Assembly: GCA_001600175.1 (NCBI GenBank)
Contig: BCJC01000003.1
Coordinates: forward strand, 1,674,001 to 1,738,000
Length of the DNA stretch: 64,000 nt
Origin: Erythrobasidium yunnanense
Lineage: Eukaryota > Basidiomycota > Cystobasidiomycetes > Erythrobasidiales > Erythrobasidiaceae
Reading direction: 5' to 3'
Positions 24,291 through 35,590 of this stretch are shown piece by piece; the first letter of the stretch is position 1; each line of letters opens with the position of its first letter. The notes under the pieces were generated by a model, which saw only the letters and a program-made list of their open reading frames with translations, was not told where the DNA came from and ran no database searches. The position numbers were made by a program, and so were the translations under genes.

Positions 24291-26363
24291 ATGGTCAACC
24301 TACCTACTGAAGAGTTCAATATCGCAATCGTGGGTTGTTCTTGAAACCGGTCAGAAATGGTCTGTACTGATATCAGAACAACTAGGTTGGTGCAGGAATT
24401 GGAGGTCTAGCATGCGTGGGTTGTTCTTTCGAGCATCCAAGGTGGTTACATTGACCGTGCTCCCATCAGGCCATTGCACTTCGCGGTGAAGGCCGAAAGA
24501 TCACAATCCTCGAGAAGTCGCGACTTCTGCGCGAGACTGGTGCTGGCATCTCGTGAGCACAGAAAGGATCTAGCCGCTTTTAGTCGAGTGAGCTGATGTC
24601 AGTCATCCAGGCTACAACCGAACGCTTCAAGGTGCATTGCAGCTCGGAAGATAGCATACGTAAGAACATACAAGCTGAAGCTTCTCTCAATAGAATCGTA
24701 AATCAGTGGGGCATTGCAGAAGACCTGGCCAAGCAGTAGGCATCGTCTCTACGGTCGGAACCAGGTCGCAAGCACTGACTGACTTGAAATGACAGTGGCT
24801 CCTTCGCTGATAAAGGCGTACGCATCTACTCAGTATCGATTACCATGGTCATGGGCTGACAGACGAATCCTTCAGTTCGCGATATACTCCACGGAAGGGA
24901 AGCAGGTCATGAAGTGTAAGCAGAAATCCCAGTCATCCATTCCAGTCATCGTCCATGCTTCTCCTGACATTGGTCTTCAGTGCCTTTCAAGGAAGAGCCC
25001 GACGGTGCTGTATGTTTCCCCACCCCATCTTGAGCGCGAAACTAGACTGATCGATGACCCGTTCGCAGGCGCGAGTCATCTATCATAGGTCAGAAGCCTG
25101 GATTGCTGTCTCAGCACTTTGCTGACTCTGCAACCTTAGAATCGATCTGCATAATGGCTTGAAAGACCTGGCTACTGGCTCTGATGGCAAGCTTCCCGGC
25201 CCTCCTGCAGAATTGCGTACCGGTACAGCTGTTGAGGAGTGTGATTGCGAGAACGGTACCCTCAGGCTTTCGGACGGCTCGGAGCTGCAGGCAGATCTCA
25301 TCATCGGAGCAGATGGCATGTGTGTGCAGGCCCCTGCTTGGCCGTACGATGGCTAAAGTACGGTCTTCTCCAGTAAAAGCATCATGCGCAACATAGTTAC
25401 TGGACAGAATATCGAAGCCAAACCCACCGGCTTGTCCGCCTACAGAGTCATGGTAAGATCTCGATTATTCAACTCGTAATGGCCAAAGCTGATTGAATGC
25501 TGCTTTGTAGCTCGACAAGAAAGACATCGAGAATATTCCCGAGCTTCGACAGATCATGGACTTCGAGAACCCATACACGACTATCATCGTAGGACACGAT
25601 CGGCGAATCTTGATGGGACCGGCCAGGAACGGCGAGGTTCTTACTCTGGTCGCTCTTGTACCAGATGGTCAGCTGCCGGTTTACTCAGCCCAGTGGACTG
25701 GCTAACAAGGTTGCGTTCTGCAGAGTTCATGAATGAAGACAGTTCGACCACTTCTTGGACATCGGAAGGCTCGCTAGAAGATGTGTTGAAGAGCTACGAC
25801 GTCTTCCCTGAATGGTGTAAAGAGCTATTTCGAAGAGCTCCTGGCATTGGACTATGGCAGCTCCGCGATATTGACCCTCTGCCTACCTGGGTAAAGGGAC
25901 AGACCATGTTAATCGGAGATGCTGCACATGCTATGCTGCCCCTCCAGGGGCAGGGTGCTTCTCAGACCTTCGAAGATGTGGTAAGACTGACTTCGCCTTC
26001 ACACTTGGGACAACTTATCTGATAGAAGCTTCTTCTGCAGGAGGCGCTAAAAGCAGTATTCGCCGACGTGGAAGGCCGTCCAAGCAAGGAAGAGGTTCGC
26101 AAACGCTTGCAGGTGCGTGCTGCGTGTTCGTGATGGAGTGTAGAAATCACTGACATAGTTGATCTCCTCAGAGAGCCTTCCGAGGGCGCTTCGATAGGGC
26201 GTCCCTCATTCAAGGCTATTCTCGAGCGGCTGCTCCCAATGCTAAGGACACCAGTGCTGACGGGAAACCTCAGCTCAACCCTATGCAGTTTATGGACTAC
26301 AACCTGAAGTACTACGGGCTTGAGGAATGGCTGAAGAGGCATCCAGAGTACACGCAGGTATAA
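24291..26363 (+). CDS. FAD-dependent monooxygenase (salicylate hydroxylase-like, class A)
   Basis: Fifteen exons starting 24291-24329, 24386-24415, 24470-24552, 24611-24659, 24707-24735, 24796-24832, 24876-24915, 24981-25009, 25069-25088, 25140-25319, 25374-25452, 25511-25667, 25724-25980, 26041-26112, 26172-26363; 430 residues, normal for the family. It has the dinucleotide fold IAIVGAGIGGLACAIAL, the LQPNAS turn, the DLHNGL helix, the GADG motif near residue 178 and the second FAD motif LIGDAAHAMLPLQGQGA near 322. Such enzymes hydroxylate aromatic or meroterpenoid substrates with NAD(P)H. Introns 1 and 2 start with the same 13 bases. Small exons 5-9 (20-40 nt) are assigned mainly by phase and similarity. 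Confidence 0.87.
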
Positions 26364-26535
26364 AGGAGGTGGATTTGCTGCGTATAGACTGTTGTACTGT
26401 AATGACTGGAAGGCCTACGATCTAATTCTAGGGATGATTGACCTCCGGAAAGGTTGCCCCACCTGCTCCGGCAGAGACGACTTGCCTGGCGTGTGAAGAT
26501 GTAGATAGCCTTTGAGATATCACTTATTCAGGACA

Positions 26536-29114
26536 ATGAATGGACAAGGACCCTCGTATGCAGAGATAGACCAGGTCTATACGAACACAGGCCAATGGGT
26601 TGCTCCTCCGCCGCCAGAGGCAGACCTGGGAAATGCAGGCGATCTCTTCGTAGCCTGCAACCGTTCCTACCCTCTGAGGGGACCAGATGACTCGTATACC
26701 TGGATAGAACTGCGAGATGGCGGCCTTGTCGCAACTGTGCGGTCGATGTTCCCAAGCGCATCCCCGTTGTATGATCGCAAGCCGGGCGTGCGTATGCTCT
26801 TTCGTCGTGATCGGACTGTATATCACTGCTGATACCATCAATAGATTGACTGCCGCGACCTCTACGTCCAGCGCCATGAGCTGATAGCCGCAATGGACGC
26901 TGTCGACAGTGAAGACCAGCATAAATACCCACACCTCCGCGAAGCCATCAAGCAGCTCTTGGAATACGTGGATAGCAAGTTTGCTTACGTGTGAGCCGAA
27001 ATCCTGCCAACGGGCGTCTGTACCTGCTGAAGGAGATCTTGCAAAAGTGACAAGAAGATTGCGACTTTTCCAAAAGGTTACATCGCTTGGAATCTACTCT
27101 GGTCACTAGTGCGCATAGGAGACGACCTCGAATCCAGTCACGATGTTACTGGCGAGCCTGTAAGCCCAAGAGCACGGAACGCCCACCGTACAAGCTCGAC
27201 TTATAAGAACTGATACAACCAGGTTGCCATCACTTTGGATTCATGGGGTTATGTGACAGAGTCCATGGGCAAGTGAGTAGATGCGCAGCGAGCTTCGCCT
27301 GGTGGCCCGACTCTAACCGGATATCATTCGCAGGGCATTCGTAATGCGATGTCATTTCCACCAATGGGCCGGCACCTCATTTCATCGAATTGCAATTACT
27401 CGCAAGATCATGGAATTCACGAACCTCATGCCGATATCTGCGCTCCCGACAAAGCCTCTCACTTCAGAAAGTCGCAAATTCCTAGATGGTGGGCGTACCA
27501 ACGTCGCAATAGAGGAGTCAGGCTAAGACTTTCTCTCGCATAGCTCGAGGCCAACAGTATCTTCGCTACGCTAAGCAAGCACACGCAGACTATAGCGGAT
27601 TCTTCTTTACGAGAGCGTTCTCGGGGGCGTAAGTCTGCTACCTTCGATTTGCAAATATGGTTCCGCTTATCGTAATGTGGTAGGTCGCGCCTGTTGGGTG
27701 ATGGCCAAGTTGTCATCGATGTAAAGAGCTTTAGGCGGAGTAACCCAACTCTTGATGTCTGGGCGTAAGTTGTACAGCCTTTCACATTGACTATCAAGCT
27801 GATACACGCTACAGAGACGACGTGACCGATCGGCGGCAGCAGTCCACGTACAACCACACCAATGCGGGCAATACCAAGCCGGACCACGACTTTTCCCCCG
27901 AACGAGCTTACCTTCTGCCACCTACTATACACGGCTTTTCTCTGCGTGCGAAGGTATGGCCATCACCCCATATGCTTGTAGTGCGTTGACTGACATTGAG
28001 GTAGCGGTGGGGAGAGTTCCTGGTGAACAAGCTATCCGACATCTGCTGGCAGGACCGAAGCTTCGAGCATTTGGTGATTCCACACAGCTATCGTCGTATC
28101 GTACGAGCACTCGTCACGGTACATGCTGGCGAACTCAAGTCCAAACTGCTTACGGACGTGGTCGAAGGCAAGGGCAATGGCCTGATCATGGCTTTCCACG
28201 GCACGCCAGGGACTGGAAAGGTATGAGCTGCAGCTTTTGTAGTAGCTACGCCACGCTGACTCGGTTCTCTAGACTTTGACCGCCGAAGCTGTGGCCGAGC
28301 ACCTGCGGAAACCGCTATACATGGTCAGCGCGGCAGAGCTAGGAACGAACGTTGCCACCCTGGAGAAACAGCTGAAGGACGTGTTAGAGGTGTGCAGACA
28401 AAGCCATAACCGACGCATCAGCACTCTAACCATGTTGCGCCACAGCTTGCTACGCTCTGGAATGCGGTGTTACTCATCGACGAGGTAAGCCTTCTACGCA
28501 ATTCGGACAGTACTCAATTGACCCTTAAGCGATGTAGGCGGACATTTTTCTGGAAAAGCGGAGTATGCAACAGATGGAACGCAACGCCTTAGTCGGCATC
28601 TTCCTGCGGAGTTCGTCGCTCGGCTAGGGGTGTGGAGATTATGGCTGACCATCTACCATGCAGTGTTGGAATACTTCAGCGGCGTACTCATTCTGACTAC
28701 GAACAGCATAGATCGGTGGGTGTCTGGCGTGATCTGACCGAATGATAATCTCTTAAGCTTGCCATACCCAGGTTCGACGATGCCTTTCTGTCACGATTTG
28801 CTGTAGTGCTCAAGTTTGACGAGCTAGATCAAGCTTCTAGGCGGACATTATGGCTGCGAGTGCGTGCTCCACAGTCACTTCTTGGCCAAGTCTCAGGCTG
28901 ACTGCTCCTCTAGTTCCTCGCGAAAGCCGGATGTAACATCGAGAACTACGATGTAGATCGATTAGCTTCAGTCAAGCTGAACGGCAGAGACATCAAGCAC
29001 ACTATTTCGACTGCGCAGGCAGTCGCGCTAGTCCAGGAGGAAGAATTGGCCATGAGTCATTTCGAAGAGGTTCTTGCTGTAGCCAAGTCTACGTTGTCCT
29101 TCGGTAGCCAGTAA
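26536..29114 (+). CDS. AAA ATPase of the fungal DUF7025-type group
   Basis: Fifteen exons from 26536-26787 to 28914-29114 (others: 26845-26990, 27048-27159, 27223-27272, 27334-27488, 27544-27628, 27684-27764, 27815-27953, 28005-28220, 28273-28389, 28446-28484, 28538-28610, 28664-28715, 28772-28859); 601 residues. The N-terminal half (FPKGYIAWNLLWSL, PISALPTKPLT, ARGQQYL) resembles the middle region that accompanies fungal AAA proteins of unknown role. The ATPase core has Walker A GTPGTGKT (about 405-412), Walker B VLLIDEAD, sensor-1 LTTNS and the arginine-finger DDAFLSRF. Function is unknown; it may be a remodelling factor. An upstream exon is possible. It lies between the monooxygenase and a transporter gene in the accessory region. 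Confidence 0.83.
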
Positions 29115-29498
29115 CCCTCTGGTGTTCCATTGTTGGGAGCACCAGTAATGCACGAAAAGCTGTTAGCAACTTGAGCTTGTGACTCCACAGCTCCGCTACA
29201 AGCGTTGGCCACTCAAATGTATGTCTTCGATGTCGGACGAGCGAGAAGGTAGAGATACCTCGTCTGCGAAACATAAAGTCGACTGTAAGCGTCAGTAAGA
29301 ACTGATAAGCTGGATACAAGATTCAAGACCCATTATACGATAACAGACTGCATTCCTCGCTAGACAACTGCACAATACTACCTTACATGCTGTGCATTAG
29401 CTGAGCCTACCCTACCGGAAACCTGGCTACGCTACTTTGACACACGCTTCCTTATGAGCCACTACCCTTGACTCCATAGCCTTCCTTCTTCAGATAAC
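29115..29498. other. Convergent gap between AAA gene and MFS gene
   Basis: 384 bp between facing stops. No gene, repeat or structured RNA recognised; it carries both 3' UTRs. Confidence 0.45.
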
Positions 29499-31468
29499 TT
29501 AAGTAGAGTGAGGCTTGGTGTCGTGCTCATCCACGACAAACTTCAAGGTCCAGAGACGGATTCTCTTGCCGAAGAAGAACAAGCCGTAGCCCATGAAGGC
29601 AAGCAAGCTCATCAAGCCGGCATACATGCCATATTGCTTGAGATGGCTACCACCGAAGTGCTCGAGGGTGGGAGTCAGAGAGTAGGTAAGGCCAAAGGAA
29701 ATGAGACCTCTAATTGCGCAGACCAAAACGAGAACGGTAGAGCCGCGCGTAGGATACGCATCGAGGAGATATGTTTGACCCGCGACTGAGGCGGCAATGA
29801 AGGCGAAATATTGCGCGTTGTAGCCAAAGACTGAAGGATTCGATGAATTTAGCTTGGTATAGGGTCTCGCGGTCAGGCACGGCTTACCGATCGCGAACCA
29901 GTGGACCTTGAATGGGTAGGTGTAACCATAACCGAAGAGGATGCATGCAGCTATGCCAATGATGATGGGTGCAGCAAGCACAATGAGTCTCGCCTCTGGC
30001 TCGTGCACACCACCGTTCTTTGCGGCTCGACGCTTGATAATCTTGTCTGATCCCCAACCGAGGGCAGGCAGGGCGATGAATGCGACGACAATCTGGCCGA
30101 GATTCGGCATCCTATTCAAATAAGCCTGGTCAGCTTCTGACTTGTAGATGTCCGAGGACCGTCCAAGGCAACTCACCCGGACCACTTCGGTGCCCAGTTA
30201 TAGGGAGGAGCCTGCAGAGGGGTTGCAAATGTAGTTCCCATTCCAATATTTATGCCAAGGAAAACACTATTCATGAGAACGATGATAACGATGTTGGGGA
30301 ACCAGCCAATTTGCAACATGTGCTTGATTGAGAGAGCTGCTTCAGACCATTCCACCTTCGCAGGCATGGGGTTCAGACGCGACCATAGGGTGTGGGCAGG
30401 GAACTGCTCATAATCGAGAGCAGGGCGAGTTCCGACAGTAGCCTGAATTTGTTGAGGGCTGTTGAACTCCTCTTCCGAGACTTCATCGTCCTTCTCGCTG
30501 ACGATGGGGCCCTTGGAGAGGGGTGCAGCACCAGAAAGACCGTTATAAGCTTCAAGAGGGCGATCGAATTTGGTCTCGGGAACGAAGAAGATGGCGAGGA
30601 TGAAGATGGTAGCTGAGATACCGGCGTAAACGTAGTACCAATTCTTCCAGCCGACTGCAGCTGCAATGTTGGAGGCAAAGACACCAAGGATGCATCCAGC
30701 GGTTGTTTGGAACGCAGCCTGGAAAGCCAAGATGTTGGCGCGCTCGTGCAAGAAGAAGGCCTCCTTACTACAAGCATTTCGATCAAGTCAGACTTATCCT
30801 TATTAACAATGCATACTGAAATCAATACTCACAGCATCAAAGGTACCAGAGCTTCACTCTGGCCAGCAGCAAAGCCGATAACGATTCTGGCCGCGAGATG
30901 ATACTCGTAGCTAGTATTGTTGGCAGCTATGATGGAGGCAAGGAAGAGGAGTGCTCCAGAGAAGAGATAGACAGGTCTGCGACCGATTGCCAACGCGATA
31001 GGGACGAAGATGAAGTTTCCGAGGCCCATACTGAGTGTGGGGATGGTAATAAGGTTGACGATATCTTGATAACCCTTCCCAGCTTCAATGTAGTCCATCA
31101 GGAAGAACGAGATCAGGGATCCGGCGCCCGAAACCACTTGGAGACCGGTGCACGAGAAAACACTGAGAATAACAGCGAAGACCCATTTCCTCCATGTTGG
31201 CATGTTCAATGGATCTGTTGGGCGTTATGATGTGAGTAAACAGTGTTCTCGGGCCGCTTCAGACAATGCCCAGCGTACCACGTGGGTCAGCACTGGGAGC
31301 AGGGATGAGGACTACATCCTTGGGATCATTCTTGCCAGAACCGGTATTAGAGATGAGCTGGACAGTTCCAAGAGCTCCCTGTGCCTGGTCTCGAGTGAGG
31401 TTGTGGTTGGTGTCGAGATGTCCAGAGGTGACCTCGATGAGGGACTCTGGGTCGTTCTTTCTCTCCAT
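29499..31468 (-). CDS. MFS transporter (12-TM, DHA1-like)
   Basis: Five exons: 31468-31279, 31214-30833, 30767-30177, 30111-29888, 29830-29499; 572 residues. After a hydrophilic 65-residue leader, DPLNMPTWRKW marks the usual start of this fungal MFS group. Six hydrophobic spans, a long acidic loop (EKDDEVSEEE) in the middle, and six more spans follow, with LSMGLGNFIFVPIALAIGRRPVY as the motif A/GRR region. The protein ends in a charged cytoplasmic tail. Such proteins move small organic molecules by proton coupling; the direction and cargo are not readable. It is convergent with the AAA gene. Its upstream region shares CGGATTCC/GGATCC words with other genes of the accessory region. Confidence 0.9.
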
Positions 31469-32240
31469 GATGCTGAATATCAGTGTGATGGACAAGAGTA
31501 CAAGAGAAAGGGGAAGGGGATTGATTCAGAGATTATATAGAGGATTGATCCTTTGGGATCCCCCTCCCTCGTTCTTTCCAACGGATTCCGGGGATCCTCT
31601 CTTTTGCCAGGAATGGGAGAAGATGGAAGAGATGTGATTGGAGGATCCTATTCATTCATCAATCCGTACGGAATCTCCATTGAAGAAAGAGATATAAATA
31701 GACAGGAAGAACGATTATGAGAAAGTGGGTTCCCGAAAAATAGAGATGTCTAGAACAACTGTGGTATCATCACATCCCAAGACACCGATGATAGAGATTC
31801 ATTCCGTCGGTGTGATTTGAGGAGACACCACTGATTCCAAAAACCTTCTTCAACGGGGATGGAAGTCTTAGACGAACGAACAATGAGATCCGTTCCCTTA
31901 TAGACATATCCGATAGTGGTTTATCGTGTGTAATATCGTGGGACGTTCCGACTGAAGTAGGTGAAAGTACCACGAGAAATAAGACAAGAGAAGAACAGGA
32001 GAGAAGAATCGTTATATACTACAAATACGCCAAGGCACAAGAGAAGCCAAGTGTCTTCGAAATGCCCTTGTTGAATATGCGACCCTCGCGGGACCCATCG
32101 CGGATCCCCTGGTCCTGGGAAATCTGATGTGCAAGCACCTATGCACCTTCAGTGACAGCGACAATGTTCACAGGCCTTGCGGAAACATAGATCGCCAATT
32201 GTCTATCATTTACAGCATCTCATTGTACACGCTCAGGGTG
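31469..32240 (-). promoter_or_regulatory. Upstream region of the MFS gene, CGGATTCC/GGATCC-rich
   Basis: No gene. Between about 31545 and 31680 there are GGATCCCC, CGGATTCCGGGGATCC, GGAGGATCC and the palindrome-like CCGTACGGAA. A further GCGGATCCCC lies near 32100. The half next to 32240 is the 3' region of the DHA2 transporter gene, which reads toward it. Confidence 0.4.
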
Positions 32241-35034
32241 TCACTGCCCCGTCGTCTTAGCCCGCACCCTGTACTGCACTTTGCTGTCTTCCTCCAGCTT
32301 GTTGTCTTGCTCAACTTCTCTCGCATCGTTTTGTGGATGCGGCGGCGGTTGTCTGGCTCCCTTCAGGTTGACCTTCTTGACCACACATGCTGCCAGGAAA
32401 ATGACTGAGGAGAGACAGCATTAGCTTGTGAACGTTTAAGACCATTCGAAGGTCCCCTGAATGCATACCTCCTGCCACAGGTACACCCATAAACAGAACC
32501 AGATTCAAGGCTTTCGTGTATGCTGTTAACAATCTGCTCAGGACGACGACACTACAAACGACAGCAACATTCTTACCTTCAATTACATTCGGTCTGAGCG
32601 CAAGAGGAACGACTGTCTCGTCATAGACCGCTGTTAACAGAATATCAGTATACGCTCATGATCACTGACCGAAGCAGCGTACCGCTGACTCGTGTCTGTA
32701 GCAGATGTGCATCAATGTTGGGCGCGTATCGCTTGAGGTTCGTAATCAACTGTCCTTGGAAGATTGCGGAACAGATGCTGCTGCCAATTAAGCCACCGAA
32801 CAATTGGAACAAGGAGGTAAGAGCAGTTGCGCTGGGTATAAGCGCTTGAGAAACGTTGGCTTGAACGATGATGCTGGCTTGTTGAAAGATAAACTGTGTA
32901 CTGCAAATTAGCACGATAAGCCCGACTTGCATAGGGCATATGCTTACGCCTATTCCCGCTGCCATGAGAAAGGTGAAGCCCTTGATCTGAGGTGCTGCTG
33001 TCTGTGCATTACTTCGGTATAGCAAGCCAGACCCGACAGCCGTCAAAGCGGGCGAGATCAGGATCCACGGAGTGTAAGAGCCAGTCTTCGACACAATGAA
33101 GCCAGACATGACAGCGCAGCCCGTGATACCGAGTACGAAGGGGAGTAGATCCAGACCAGACTCTGTAGCGGTGCGCTGGCGGGTGACCTGCCAGTAGAGC
33201 GGGATGTAGTTGGCGCCGGCTTGCAGAACGAAAGAACAGCCGAAAGCGAAGACGCATGCTCCTGCAACACTTCTGTTTCGAAGCAGACCGATCGTGAACA
33301 GCGGGAAGCTATCTTTCGTGTAGATCATCCAAGCGATAAAGACAGCAAGTGTTGCAAATGCTCCGACGAGAAGGCCGATGATAGTAGCGCTTGACCAGGC
33401 ATGCTCTACGCCTCCCCATTGGAGGGCCATAGTAAGCATGATGACGAAAGCCAGAACGGTTAAGGTGCCAAAGTAGTCAAGGCAGAAGAACTTGACAAGC
33501 AGCTCGCTCTTGATCGATTTGAGTCTGAAGAACGTGTGTGCTCTCTGTTCCGCGTGTGCCCGCATTGCTGGGTCTACCGGCTTGTACGGAGCGCGGGGAA
33601 TGAGGAAGACGATGGCTACCACAGCAATTAACCCGATTGGTAGATTGATGAAGAACACCATTCTCCAGGTTACGTGTTCACTGAATGTCAGGGGTAGTCG
33701 TCGGCGGTGAGGCGCGTTGGAGCTTGAATCGTATAGGCTTACGTGAAGACTCCACCTAGCAGTGGACCAATGACTGAGGAGATGCCAAAGCTAGGAAGGT
33801 CTGACTGTTAGTGCTCGGTCTTTCGTGCGCGAACGCCGTGAGACATACACCGCGCCAAATAACCCGAACAACATAGGTCTATCTTGAAGTCGAGTGCATT
33901 GTGCAATTATGCTAATGTTCGAGACCATGATCTGAACGTTGGAGTCAGCAATCACTCCTACACTTGAAACGCGGGAAGCTTACCCCTGCGCCGCCGCCTG
34001 CACAAAGCTTCTTTCAGCGCAAGTACGAGCAGCGTGTATGACCATTACTTACATCCCGTGACTGTAAGGACGATTGTGTCAGCGGGTGTCGAATTTGTAA
34101 AACAGAAGGGCGAACGTACTGGCTCTTCCGAAGATCAAGAGATCGATGTTGGGCGCGACACCGCACAGAAGGGAGCCTAGCTCGAAGAGTCCGATAGCGA
34201 TTAAGAATACCCATTTGCGCTGCACAGAATCAGAGTCTTAGCGATTAGATGTCATGATAACGTATGTACCACAAACTTACGTCGAATAATAGTAAGATCT
34301 GGCCATAAGTCAGGACACACGAAGCCTGTAGCATTGAAGATGCGACAGTCCAGAGAGGGCATGGAAGGGCAGGAGCATCATGACTTGAGTCAGCGAAGCC
34401 GGTCTTGTTCGGGCACTTGGACTGACCTCCGCTAGAAAGTACGCGGACACAATCCACTAAGTGTAAATGTCAGCATTCTTGTAAGGAGAAAGCGGTATGA
34501 GGATGCGCCTACCCCAATCTGGGTTGATGCGTCGAATTGTGAGGAGATGACGCCCAACGCTGGCGCCAAGATACTGCCGAGGACGTTATGAGCGTGAAGA
34601 TAGTGCGAATAATGTCTGTTTGATCTTACGTCGCGTCTGCCGGAGGTTACAACAGCGCTGGTTAGCAAAGTCTCTCGAGGAGGCTGCTCGAACTCACCCG
34701 CTGCCATAAGAAATGTAGCTAGCCTATGTGCTTCGCGTGAACATGAGCCGGCAGAGAGTTGATGCATCTCTCACATTAAACCTGTGAAGGCGAAAGCGAG
34801 CCGCCTGTGAAGGCATTTCTTCAGCCATTTGCGAAGGCCAGCGTGTGCAAAGCTGACCTACTTTCCAGTCAATATACTACTCTCGAGCACTGTATCGGCT
34901 GCCGTATCGCTTCTAATCCCGCCCTCAACGTCAGTCGGACTATCTTGTTCGGAAGGAGTCGCGGTTTTGTCGCCTTCATCGTCTTCGAGGTTTTGGTGTA
35001 TTGTGTCAGATCGCGCCAGGCATGATTGTGACAT
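32241..35034 (-). CDS. MFS drug/metabolite transporter, DHA2 family (14-TM)
   Basis: Seventeen exons (35034-34862, 34804-34775, 34723-34698, 34636-34630, 34573-34513, 34456-34427, 34325-34281, 34219-34120, 34061-34053, 33997-33984, 33931-33849, 33790-33743, 33680-32948, 32893-32683, 32630-32577, 32522-32469, 32404-32241); 613 residues. Signatures are KRLAFAFTGLMLATFL for TM1, SSQFDASTQIGWIVSAYFL for TM2, the CGGAGIM segment, motif C GPLLGGVFTEHVTWR and FFINLPIG, as in fungal toxin-efflux DHA2 pumps. Three exons are only 7, 9 and 14 nt. The 54-bp intron at 32894-32947 is a multiple of three with no in-frame stop, so retaining it would add 18 residues. The N-terminal 55 residues are acidic and cytoplasmic. 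The 5' half is duplicated at 38.6-40.1 kb. Confidence 0.9.
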
Positions 35035-35285
35035 CTTGATGAAGCAGCTGAATTGTCGTATATGCCTTTGAATGCAGACTAGGTTGAAGGGCTAGGAGCA
35101 AGCAAGGCTGCTAGGACGAGGCTTGAGGAGTAGGTGTAAGGAAGCTGGAGAAGATGCTGCATCTTTATGCAATGTGGACATGCCGGGAATGCTTGAAAAG
35201 AACCCATACTTTCCGGTGGGATGCGTGACTAATAGGGCCTTGACAAATCAATAGAAGCTGGAAAAGGCGTAAGGTTGTCTCTGTT
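33665..35285 (-). repeat. Diverged direct duplication, copy A (DHA2 5' half plus promoter)
   Basis: Matches 38712-40365 in the same orientation. Similarity covers the promoter words, exons 1-12 and the start of exon 13 of the transporter. Introns have diverged almost completely, while exon lengths are identical except for exon 1. Borders are judged by eye to within some tens of bases. Confidence 0.75.
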
Positions 35286-35590
35286 CCAACATTCTGCTAG
35301 GAAGATTCGGTGCTGCCTGCTTACTCGGGCATGTCAAGATGTCGAAGCAGGCTATTATGCCAACACGACTGTCGCAAAAGACGAAAGAGCGTCGAAGATG
35401 GGCTGATTCGTTCAAGAACGTCTTTCCTGGCACCTATGGGAGCAGAACGAGACCATCCGAGATGACCTCCTCTGTGATACAAGGCCCTAATATCGGAGCT
35501 AACCCGGCTGATGTGCTATTGATGCAAAGTCTGAGCCCTCCAAACCTGCATCCCCTTCTGCTTACTCCTCACTGACAGAGGCAGACTACA
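35035..35590. promoter_or_regulatory. Divergent region between DHA2 transporter and the unrecognised ORF
   Basis: About 555 bp. Near 35180-35275 are blocks CATGCCGGGAATGC, TACTTTCCGGTGGGAT and CTTGACAAATCA, which recur with the same order and similar spacing upstream of the half-length copy (about 40250-40320). A plus-strand frame of 78 codons at 35339-35575 ends 15 bp before the next start; I do not call it. Confidence 0.5.
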
